7,289 nt of DNA from Rhizobium sp. Q54 (GTDB lineage Bacteria > Pseudomonadota > Alphaproteobacteria > Rhizobiales > Beijerinckiaceae): NCBI GenBank assembly GCA_945903655.1, contig CAMDOY010000177.1, positions 1 through 7,289 on the forward strand, given 5' to 3'. Positions 1 to 5,642 of this stretch are shown here, piece after piece. The notes under the pieces were generated by a model. That model was not told where the DNA came from. It saw nothing but the letters and a program-made list of their open reading frames with translations, and did no database searches. Every line of letters begins with the position of its first letter. Position 1 is the first letter of the stretch. A program made the position numbers and the translations under genes.

Positions 1-162
1 CGCGAAAAGATCGAGCACGCGGGCGCCATCGCAGGCGTCCTCATAGGCATGGGCCAGCACGTTGAAGATCGCCTCGCGCAGCCGGTCGGACGTCGGCCGG
101 ACCTCTGGCCCGGTCGGCGCGATCAGGTTGCGCCCGCGCATCTCTCCCCCGATGATCCGCAT
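1..162 (-). CDS. rsmD: 16S rRNA (guanine966-N2)-methyltransferase RsmD, N-terminal part
   Basis: Only the first 54 codons are inside the window; the gene continues past base 1. The protein begins MRIIGGEMRGRNLIAP and contains the family signature PTSDRLREAIFN (about residues 27-38), then VLDLFA at the cut edge, which is the start of the S-adenosylmethionine-binding motif I (usually VLDLFAG). RsmD methylates G966 of 16S rRNA during assembly of the small ribosomal subunit. The ATG at 162 gives the standard N terminus of the family. It lies 6 bases after the TAA of the upstream pseudouridine synthase gene, and an AAGGAG (175-180) inside the end of that gene is its likely ribosome-binding site, at a rather long spacing of 12 nt. 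The two genes are therefore almost certainly co-transcribed, both acting on rRNA. Confidence 0.93.
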   Translation of the reverse strand, partial: MRIIGGEMRGRNLIAPTGPEVRPTSDRLREAIFNVLAHAYEDACDGARVLDLFA

Positions 163-168
163 GGTTCT

Positions 169-2283
169 TTAGCGCTCCTTGCGCGGACCGCGCGGCTTGT
201 CGCCGCCCGGACGCCCGCCTGGCTTGCCGCCGGTAGGACGCCCACCCGGACGACCACCAGCGCCGCCAGGGCGACCTGCGCCACCCGGACGTCCGCCCGC
301 CCCACCGGGACGGCCAGCGCCACCGGGCTTGCGAAACGGCTTGTCGCCGCCGCCCGGGCCGCCTTCACGCGGCTTGCGGAAGGGCTTGTCGCCACCCGCA
401 CGATCTTCACGAGGCTTGAACGTGCGTTCGCCCTCGGCGCGGGGTTTGAAGCTACGCTCGCCCTCAGCGCGTGGCTTGCGGAAGGGCTTGTCGCCACCCG
501 CGCGATCTTCACGGGGCTTGAACGTGCGTTCACCCTCGGCGCGCGGCTTTAAGCTGCGCTCGCCGTCCTCGCGGGGTTTGCGGAAGGGCTTGTCGCCACC
601 CGCGCGGTCCTCACGGGGCTTGAATGTGCGTTCGCCCTCCGGGCGCGGATTGCGCTCTGCGGCGAAGCGGCGGCCGTTGCGGGAGGCGTCGGCTTCGGGG
701 TTGACGACGGCCTGCTTCGGGTTGGCGTGGACGACGCGCTCCACTCGGACCGCGCGGCCCTTGCGGTCGGCGGTCTCCTGACGCTCCACCCGCTTGCGCG
801 GGCCGGTGCGGGCGTCATCACGCCCCTGTTCGCGCAGCGCCGAGACATGGGGACGGGCGCCGGGCTTGGGACGGCCAAGCTGCTTGCGCTCGGGCTCCGG
901 CTCGCGCGGGGTGAAGCTGCGACGCTCTCCCGCATCGGCGCGGGGGCGGCGCTCGCCGCGATCACTACGCTCGCGCGGGGCTTCGCGGTCGCGACCCCTT
1001 GAGGGGGCGCGGGCCGGGGGCTCCTCGATCACATAATCGAAGATGGGCGCCTCGAAATCGACGCCCGCTTCAGCGGCGAGGGCATCACCCAGCTGGTCTT
1101 TGAGAATGCGGGTCTTGATCTCCTCGACCTCGCCCTCGGCCAGTTCGCCGAGCTGGAAGGGGCCGAAGGAGAGGCGGATGAGGCGGTTGACCTCGAGCCC
1201 GATGGTCTCCAGCACGCGCTTGATTTCGCGGTTCTTGCCTTCGCGCAGGCCCATGGAGATCCATGTGTTGGCGCCCTGCACCCTATCGAGCCTGGCGTCG
1301 ATGCCGGCATAGTCGATCCCGTCCACGGTGACGCCTTCGCCCAGCGTGTCGAGCTGGGCCTGATCGGTCTCGCCATGGGCGCGCACGCGGTAGCGGCGCA
1401 GCCAGCCGGTGGCGGGCAGTTCGAGCAGACGCGCCAGCCCGCCGTCATTGGTCAGCAGCAGCAGGCCCTCGGTATTGATGTCGAGGCGGCCCACGGTGAC
1501 GACGCGGGGCAGGGTCTTGGGCAGGACGTCGAAAATGGTCGGGCGCCCCTCGGGATCGCTGACCGTGGTGACGAGGCCGCGCGGCTTGTGGAAGAGCCAG
1601 AGCCTGGTGCGCTCGCGATGGGGCATGGGCGCGCCATCGACCACGACCTTGTCCTTGGGGCCCACATTGAGGGCGGCGCTGTCGATGACGACGCCATTCA
1701 CCTCGACCCGGCCCGCCGCGATCCATTCCTCGGCGTCGCGGCGCGAGCACAGGCCCACGCGGGCCATGACCTTGGCGATGCGCTCCTCGCCCTCGGCGCG
1801 CTCGACGGTGCGCACATTGGAGGCGTTGGGCTTGTTCTTGCTGAAATTGGCCTGACGGCGCTGGGGGGCCTCCTTGCGGTCCCCGAAGGACTTGCGCTCG
1901 CCGAAAGGCTTGCGTTCACCAAAGGTCTTGCGCTCGCCAAAGGGCTTCTTGTCGCCGAATGGTTTGCGGTCGCCGAAGCTCTTGCGCTCGCCATAGGGCT
2001 TGCGCCTGCCCTCCTCGCCCTCTTTTTCGGGGGGCAGGCCGTCGCGCATCACCCGGCGCTCGCCGTCGTCCCAGACGGGGCGGCTGCGTTCGGGGGCGGC
2101 GGGGTTCCATGTGCTGGAGCCCTGCTTTTCGTCGCGGCCGCGGTTGAAACCGCCGGGCGCCGAGCGTGGCTTGTCGCCGCCGTCCTTGCCGAAGCTGCGT
2201 CCGGGTGGACGCCCTGGTGGGCGTCCGGCTCCGCCGCCGGGTTTGCGGGGGCGGCTCTTGTCGTCATCGCGTTTGTCGTTCAT
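169..2283 (-). CDS. rluB: RsuA/RluB-family rRNA pseudouridine synthase with long repetitive basic extensions
   Basis: The protein has 704 residues against roughly 290 for E. coli RluB. An S4 RNA-binding domain lies at about 165-215 (ERIAKVMARVGLCSRRDAEE onward). The catalytic domain follows at about 227-395: LFHKPRGLVTT, then GRLDINTEGLLLLTND with the presumed catalytic Asp268, and the late family block GLREGKNREIKRVLE (about 346-360). Family members convert a specific uridine of rRNA to pseudouridine; RluB targets U2605 of 23S rRNA, but RsuA, RluE or RluF specificity cannot be excluded from sequence alone. The flanks are low complexity: residues 1-160 are rich in R, K, G and D with seven hexapeptide repeats, and residues 425-704 are a basic tail with 34-residue tandem repeats and a Gly/Pro/Arg end. 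These are probably disordered and RNA-contacting (inference). The ATG at 2283 is preceded by AGGAGG with only one base between, which is unusually close, but I see no better start. rsmD follows 6 bases downstream. Confidence 0.93.
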   Translation of the reverse strand: MNDKRDDDKSRPRKPGGGAGRPPGRPPGRSFGKDGGDKPRSAPGGFNRGRDEKQGSSTWNPAAPERSRPVWDDGERRVMRDGLPPEKEGEEGRRKPYGERKSFGDRKPFGDKKPFGERKTFGERKPFGERKSFGDRKEAPQRRQANFSKNKPNASNVRTVERAEGEERIAKVMARVGLCSRRDAEEWIAAGRVEVNGVVIDSAALNVGPKDKVVVDGAPMPHRERTRLWLFHKPRGLVTTVSDPEGRPTIFDVLPKTLPRVVTVGRLDINTEGLLLLTNDGGLARLLELPATGWLRRYRVRAHGETDQAQLDTLGEGVTVDGIDYAGIDARLDRVQGANTWISMGLREGKNREIKRVLETIGLEVNRLIRLSFGPFQLGELAEGEVEEIKTRILKDQLGDALAAEAGVDFEAPIFDYVIEEPPARAPSRGRDREAPRERSDRGERRPRADAGERRSFTPREPEPERKQLGRPKPGARPHVSALREQGRDDARTGPRKRVERQETADRKGRAVRVERVVHANPKQAVVNPEADASRNGRRFAAERNPRPEGERTFKPREDRAGGDKPFRKPREDGERSLKPRAEGERTFKPREDRAGGDKPFRKPRAEGERSFKPRAEGERTFKPREDRAGGDKPFRKPREGGPGGGDKPFRKPGGAGRPGGAGGRPGGAGRPGGAGGRPGGRPTGGKPGGRPGGDKPRGPRKER
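202..324 (-). repeat. Gly/Pro/Arg-rich low-complexity repeat (RPGGAGG type)
   Basis: This segment encodes about residues 654-694 of the pseudouridine synthase, built from RPGGAGG, RPGGAG and RPGGRP units. A 13-residue block, RPGGAGGRPGGAG, is the larger period. It resembles RGG/RG-rich RNA-binding tails in composition. It is purely coding-sequence repetition, not a mobile or CRISPR repeat. Confidence 0.8.
364..636 (-). repeat. 102-bp in-frame tandem repeat in the pseudouridine synthase tail (about 2.7 copies)
   Basis: Two full units (535-636 and 433-534) and a partial third (364-432) encode residues 550-583, 584-617 and 618-640. Each starts GERTFKPREDRAGGDKPFRK and the full units end in GERS(L/F)KPRAE. 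The exact 34-codon period keeps the reading frame. The copies differ by scattered, mostly synonymous changes, so they are related by duplication but not freshly copied. The KPFRKP element recurs once more downstream, near 327-349. Confidence 0.9.
1876..2001 (-). repeat. Hexapeptide repeat K-[PST]-[FY]-G-[DE]-[RK], seven copies
   Basis: Residues 95-136 of the pseudouridine synthase consist of seven consecutive six-residue units: KPYGER, KSFGDR, KPFGDK, KPFGER, KTFGER, KPFGER, KSFGDR. At DNA level this is an 18-bp period. Each unit carries one aromatic residue, one glycine and alternating acidic and basic charges, a pattern typical of disordered RNA-associated linkers. It lies just before the S4 domain. 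Confidence 0.88.
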
Positions 2284-2333
2284 GCCTCCTGATAGCAGAG
2301 GGGCGCCCCGAGGGGGAGCAGGAATATCGTTTC
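2284..2333. promoter_or_regulatory. Divergent intergenic region between the pseudouridine synthase gene and tadA
   Basis: These 50 bases must hold the start signals for both divergent genes unless their promoters lie inside the neighbouring coding sequences. Visible elements are AGGAGG for the minus-strand gene (2285-2290, one base from its ATG), a perfect 10-bp palindrome GGGGCGCCCC (2300-2309), and GGGGGAG followed by AGGA (2320-2323, 10 nt before the tadA ATG). I see no convincing -35/-10 pair for either direction. Confidence 0.4.
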
Positions 2334-2795
2334 ATGTCATCAAAGGATGGATTTGGCCTCGATCCCCTGACCCGCGCCTTCGACGAGGCGCGGCTGGCGG
2401 GGGCGCGCGGGGAGGTGCCGGTGGGGGCGGTGGTGGTGCGGGATGGCGAAGTGATCGCCGCCGCAGGCAACCGGACCCTCGCCGACCGCGACCCCACGGC
2501 CCATGCCGAGGTGCTCGCCATCCGCGCCGCCTGCCAGGCGTTGGGCAGCGAGCGGCTGGTGGGCTGCGACCTCTATGTGACCCTGGAGCCCTGCGCCATG
2601 TGCGCGGGCGCCATCTCCTTCGCCCGCCTGCGCCGGGTCTACTACGCAGCCCCCGACCCCAAAGGCGGCGCCCTCGACCACGGCCCCCGCTTCTTCACCC
2701 AAGCGACCTGCCACCACGCCCCGGAGGTCTATGGCGGCCTGCGGGAGAGCGAGGCGGCGGAGCTGTTGCGGGGGTTTTTCAGGGGGAGGCGGTAG
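2334..2795 (+). CDS. tadA: tRNA-specific adenosine deaminase TadA
   Basis: The protein has 153 residues, a normal length for TadA. It is a zinc-dependent cytidine/deoxycytidylate deaminase-fold enzyme that converts A34 to inosine at the wobble position of tRNA-Arg(ACG), letting one tRNA read three arginine codons. The zinc and catalytic signature is complete: TAHAEV with the zinc ligand His57 and proton-shuttling Glu59, and PCAMCAGA with Cys87 and Cys90. VPVGAVVV (about 28-35) and the family's RVYYAAPDPKGGA (about 101-113) are also present. The ATG at 2334 is chosen because MSSKDGFGLDPLTRAFDEA aligns with normal TadA N termini; the frame is open further upstream to 2166, but that part runs antisense to the neighbouring coding region and resembles nothing. 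The gene is divergent from the rRNA-modification operon. Confidence 0.96.
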   Translation: MSSKDGFGLDPLTRAFDEARLAGARGEVPVGAVVVRDGEVIAAAGNRTLADRDPTAHAEVLAIRAACQALGSERLVGCDLYVTLEPCAMCAGAISFARLRRVYYAAPDPKGGALDHGPRFFTQATCHHAPEVYGGLRESEAAELLRGFFRGRR

Positions 2796-2819
2796 CCCCA
2801 CTCGCCGCCACCTTCACCA

Positions 2820-2847
2820 TTGACTCTCTGATGTAATATTATAACAT
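2820..2847 (+). promoter_or_regulatory. Predicted promoter of the zinc-related operon
   Basis: TTGACT (2820-2825) is a good -35 element. A 16-bp spacer leads to TAACAT (2842-2847) as a possible -10; TATAAC (2840-2845, 14-bp spacer) is the alternative. Transcription would then start near 2854, leaving a short leader before the start codon at 2877. The predicted -10 lies inside the palindromic operator, so repressor binding would block RNA polymerase. This is inference from consensus matching. Confidence 0.5.
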
Positions 2848-2851
2848 TACA
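2832..2851. promoter_or_regulatory. Zur-type operator (zinc uptake regulator box)
   Basis: TGTAATATTATAACATTACA is a 20-bp palindrome with 18 of 20 positions symmetric; one pair of positions (A at 7, C at 14) breaks the symmetry. Its centre closely matches the ATGTTATAACAT-like core of Zur boxes described in alphaproteobacteria, with one mismatch. It stands out as an AT-rich island in a GC-rich intergenic region, overlaps the predicted -10, and sits directly upstream of a His-rich outer-membrane-type protein and a ZnuA. Zur bound to Zn(II) would repress the operon when zinc is sufficient and release it under starvation. Sequence and context agree; a Fur-family relative such as Mur is a less likely alternative because the downstream genes look zinc-specific. 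Confidence 0.8.
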
Positions 2852-2860
2852 CATGTCGCC

Positions 2861-2868
2861 AGTAGGGG
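2861..2868 (+). promoter_or_regulatory. Ribosome-binding site that decides the start of the His-rich protein
   Basis: AGTAGGGG lies 8 nt before the ATG at 2877 and supports that start. The in-frame ATG at 2853 has no usable site, because the palindrome ending at 2851 occupies the bases in front of it, and it would fall at or before the predicted transcription start. Confidence 0.6.
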
Positions 2869-2876
2869 CCTGTGTC

Positions 2877-3884
2877 ATGAAGTCGGTGGTCGTCTCTCCT
2901 TTTGCAGCGCTGATCGCCCTGGCCCTTTGGCCCGCGCAGCAAGCCTTTGCGCAGGCCTTCGGGGAGCCGGCGCCGCTGGTGCGGGCCTTTCGCAACCCTG
3001 AGGTGGAGCGGGCCGCCAGCGAGCGCCCGGTCGACGCCCACGGCCACGACCACGACCATGCCCATGGACGGGGACATGACCATGGGGTTGAAAGCGAGAT
3101 CATCTTCGGTTTCACCCTGGGGTCGGACACCCATCCCTCCGGCGAAAACAAGTTGGCGGTCGAGACTGTGGCGCGCCTGGGCAAGCTCACTTCCCATTAT
3201 GTCGCGGTTGGCCAGAAGCTCGAATTCTCCCACACCTTCACCAATGACCTCTCCATGTCATTCACCCTGCTCGGCGACTATCACAGGATCAGCGCCCGCA
3301 GGGGTTACGAGGCCGAGGTCGAGCCCGTCGCCGGGCGCTATCTGTTCAATGGCTTTGGCGGGGAACTGCGCTATCGCTTCTTGAACCGTGCGACCTCGCC
3401 CTTCGGCCTCACCTTGCATATGGAGCCAAGCCTCGCCTTTTCCGATGAGGCGTCGGGGCTGCGCGGGCGCAAATATGGATCGGAGAACAAGCTGATCTTC
3501 GACCGCGAGGTCATCAAGGACACCTTCTTCGCCGCCTTCAACCTGACCCATGAAATGGAGATGACGAAGGAAAAGGGCGCCGCCGCATGGGAGCGCGGCA
3601 CGGTTGTCGGCGCCTCTGTGGCGGGCAGTTGGCATGTGGCGAAAAACCTCTTCCTTGGGGCCGAGACCCGCTATCTGCGCGCCTATGAAGGCCTGTCGCT
3701 GGCGACCTATAGGGGCGACGCCGTTTATGTCGGCCCCACGCTGACGCTGATAAAGGGCGCCAGCTTTATGAACCTGGCCTATAGCGGCCTTGTCGGCGGC
3801 AAGGAGAAGGGCTCCAGCGGCGGGCTTGACCTCGTGAACTTCGAACGTCATCACATCCGCCTCAAGGCGGGCTTCCATTTCTGA
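2877..3884 (+). CDS. Zinc-regulated outer-membrane beta-barrel-like protein with His-rich N-terminal segment, function unknown
   Basis: I do not recognise the family. From the ATG at 2877 the protein has 335 residues. A signal peptide is clear (MKSVVVSPFAALIALALWPA, cleavage probably after AFA near residue 25). Residues 54-70 read AHGHDHDHAHGRGHDHG: seven His in fifteen positions (55, 57, 59, 61, 63, 67, 69), typical of zinc-binding tracts in zinc transporters and chaperones. From about residue 73 to the end the sequence shows alternating amphipathic strands (for example IIFGFTLGS, LSMSFTLLGDY, GELRYRF, FGLTLHMEPSLAF, GASVAGSW, AVYVGPTLTLI) and ends HIRLKAGFHF, with the C-terminal Phe typical of BAM-inserted barrels. 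It is too short, and lacks a plug domain, to be a TonB-dependent receptor such as ZnuD. The upstream Zur-type box and downstream znuA suggest a role in zinc entry or retention (inference). An upstream in-frame ATG at 2853 would add eight residues and is disfavoured. Confidence 0.85.
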   Translation: MKSVVVSPFAALIALALWPAQQAFAQAFGEPAPLVRAFRNPEVERAASERPVDAHGHDHDHAHGRGHDHGVESEIIFGFTLGSDTHPSGENKLAVETVARLGKLTSHYVAVGQKLEFSHTFTNDLSMSFTLLGDYHRISARRGYEAEVEPVAGRYLFNGFGGELRYRFLNRATSPFGLTLHMEPSLAFSDEASGLRGRKYGSENKLIFDREVIKDTFFAAFNLTHEMEMTKEKGAAAWERGTVVGASVAGSWHVAKNLFLGAETRYLRAYEGLSLATYRGDAVYVGPTLTLIKGASFMNLAYSGLVGGKEKGSSGGLDLVNFERHHIRLKAGFHF

Positions 3885-3910
3885 CGCCAGCGCAAGCGAG
3901 ACAGAGTCCC

Positions 3911-4783
3911 ATGTTCACCCGCCGCCACCTCATCGCTGCCGCAGCCGCATTGCTCCTCCCCCTCGCCCCCGTGCAGGCGCAGCAGGGCGCGAAGGTCGAT
4001 GTGCTCGCCTCCTTCTCCGTCATCGCCGATCTCGTGCGGCAAGTCGGGGCTGAGCGGGTGGAGGTGCGGTCCATCGTGGCGCTCAGTCAGGATCCCCATG
4101 ATTTCGAGCCCTCGCCCAGCGATGTGCGCAGGGTGATGAAGGCGCAGCTCATCGTCATCAACGGGCTGGGGTTCGAGCCCTGGGCGGATCGCTTCGTCAA
4201 GGCGGCGAATTACAAGGGCGAGCGTCTGGTGGCGTCCAGGGGCGTCAAGGCCCTTTCGGTGCGCGGCGCGGTCGATCCCCACGCCTGGCAGGATGTGGAG
4301 AATGTGAAGCTCTATATAGAGAACATCCGCGACGCCCTCAGCAAGGTGGACCCCGCCGGCGCCTCAGATTACGCCCGCAACGCCAGCGCCTATGGGCGCG
4401 AGCTCGACGCCCTGCACAGCCAAATCAAGGCGAGCTTCGCGGCGATCCCCAAGGCGCAGCGCAAGGTCATCAGCTCCCACGATTCTTTCCATTATTTTGG
4501 CGACGCCTATGATGTGGTCTTTCTGGCGCCGCAAGGCATCAGCAGCAGCGCCGAGCCCAGCGCCCGCGATGTGGCTGGCATCATCAAGCAAATCCGCGCG
4601 GAGAAGATCAAGGCGATCTTCTTCGAGAACGCTCTGCCCCAGCAGCTCGCCCGCCAGATCGCGTCGGAGACCGGCGTCAGAATCGCGGGCAAGCTCTATG
4701 CGGATGTGCTGGGCGACAATGTGCGCAGCTATGCGCAGATGATGCGGCATAACGCCCAGACGATCCTCGCCGCGCTGAAATAG
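3911..4783 (+). CDS. znuA: Zinc ABC transporter substrate-binding protein (ZnuA family, cluster A-I)
   Basis: This is a 290-residue periplasmic binding protein of the ZnuA/TroA/PsaA family, which captures divalent metal and delivers it to an inner-membrane ABC permease. The signal peptide is MFTRRHLIAAAAALLLPLAP, cut after VQA; its TRRHL leaves Tat export possible. Metal ligands expected for the fold are visible: His63 in DPHDFEPSP, His124 in DPHAWQDV, His190 in SSHDSFHYF and Asp265 in LYADVLGD. A His at the third position, where manganese-binding PsaA has Glu, favours zinc. The long His/acidic loop of E. coli ZnuA, normally between the first two ligands, is missing, as in AztC-type proteins. 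The gene follows the His-rich protein by 26 bp with only a weak GAG-rich ribosome site, so it is probably in the same zinc-regulated operon. No permease or ATPase gene follows; the next gene is on the other strand. Confidence 0.93.
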   Translation: MFTRRHLIAAAAALLLPLAPVQAQQGAKVDVLASFSVIADLVRQVGAERVEVRSIVALSQDPHDFEPSPSDVRRVMKAQLIVINGLGFEPWADRFVKAANYKGERLVASRGVKALSVRGAVDPHAWQDVENVKLYIENIRDALSKVDPAGASDYARNASAYGRELDALHSQIKASFAAIPKAQRKVISSHDSFHYFGDAYDVVFLAPQGISSSAEPSARDVAGIIKQIRAEKIKAIFFENALPQQLARQIASETGVRIAGKLYADVLGDNVRSYAQMMRHNAQTILAALK

Positions 4784-4790
4784 GGCGCGC

Positions 4791-5642
4791 TCAGGCCCGC
4801 TCGAGCTTTTCCGCCAGCGCTCGCTTCACATCCTCGCGCAGATGTTCCGCCGCCTCCAGAATCTTCACGGCGCGGAAGAAGTCGAGGGTGCGGAAGGTCT
4901 GGACCTTCGGGACCAGCAGAATGTCGGGCGCATCGGTCTTCAGCATCTCATTGGTGATGGCGCCCTGCAGGATCTGCGCGGAGCCGATCATGGCCTCGAA
5001 GGGCCGGGGGCTGGCGGTCTCGACCCCTATCGGACCTGCCGTCACATCGCAGGCGATGATGGTCGAGGCCCGGCCGATCAGGGCGCGATAGGGCAGGGGA
5101 TTGATGACGCCGCCATCCACCAGATACATGCCGTCCGCCGAGACCGGCTTTACAAGTCCCGCGATGGCCATGGAGCCCGCCACCGCAGGCGCGAGCGGGC
5201 CACTGTCGAACAGGGCCTCGCGCCGCCCGTGAAAATCCGTCGTTACGGCGGTGAAGGGAATCTGCAATTGCTCGAACCGGTCGGGCACCTTGGTGGGCCA
5301 GAGGAGGTCGAGCAGCTTCTCGCCATCCAGCAGCACGGGATTGGCGCCCAGCCCCGAGAGAAGATCGGCGAACCGCCCGACCCGCGCCCGCAGCAGCTGT
5401 GACATGAACTGGGCCCGGTTGCGCAACACGCCCAGCGTATGGGCGCGCAACTGCTTGCCCGTGAGCCCCGCCGCATAGGCTGCGCCGATCACCGCGCCAA
5501 TGGAGCTGCCCGCGATGGCGACGGGCTTCACGCCCAACTCGTCCAGCGCCTCCAGCACCACGATATGGGCGAGGCCGCGCGCGCCCCCTGCGCCAAGGGC
5601 GAGGCCGACGCCTTCAGATCTAGGGGTGAGGGCAGAGGTCAC
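4791..5642 (-). CDS. Patatin-like phospholipase / RssA-type serine esterase
   Basis: The 283-residue protein is a bacterial patatin-like lipid acyl hydrolase using a Ser-Asp dyad. All three landmarks are present: the oxyanion-hole loop GAGGARG (about 17-23), the nucleophile elbow GSSIG with Ser47 (45-49), and the DGG motif with catalytic Asp176 (176-178) in LVDGGVINPLP. The stretch GSMAIAGLVKPV (about 156-167) corresponds to the usual AS.AIPG.F.PV but has Ala in place of the conserved Pro. No signal peptide is evident, so a cytoplasmic or membrane-peripheral location is likely. The start is GTG at 5642, with GGAG (5648-5651) 5 nt upstream, and overlaps the TGA of the preceding hydrolase in GTGA, implying coupled translation. 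It converges on znuA, 7 bp apart. Substrate is unknown; phospholipid or another acyl ester is inferred. Confidence 0.92.
   Translation of the reverse strand: MTSALTPRSEGVGLALGAGGARGLAHIVVLEALDELGVKPVAIAGSSIGAVIGAAYAAGLTGKQLRAHTLGVLRNRAQFMSQLLRARVGRFADLLSGLGANPVLLDGEKLLDLLWPTKVPDRFEQLQIPFTAVTTDFHGRREALFDSGPLAPAVAGSMAIAGLVKPVSADGMYLVDGGVINPLPYRALIGRASTIIACDVTAGPIGVETASPRPFEAMIGSAQILQGAITNEMLKTDAPDILLVPKVQTFRTLDFFRAVKILEAAEHLREDVKRALAEKLERA

Noticed and set aside
202..636. Possible CRISPR array or mobile-element repeats
   Set aside because: The repeats are contiguous, in frame with period 102 bp or shorter, have no unique spacers, and encode a basic protein tail.
1375..2292. Long plus-strand reading frame (305 residues) opposite the pseudouridine synthase gene
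   Set aside because: It is the antisense shadow of a GC-rich gene; its product is a low-complexity Ala/Gly/Leu string with no domain, while the minus strand has full S4 and catalytic motifs.
2166..2333. N-terminal extension of tadA by 56 residues
   Set aside because: It would overlap the divergent gene and add Cys/Arg-rich sequence unknown in TadA; the ATG at 2334 gives the normal family length.
4784..4790. A bidirectional terminator between znuA and the patatin gene
   Set aside because: Only 7 bp separate the stop codons and no clear GC-rich stem with a T-tract is visible on either side.
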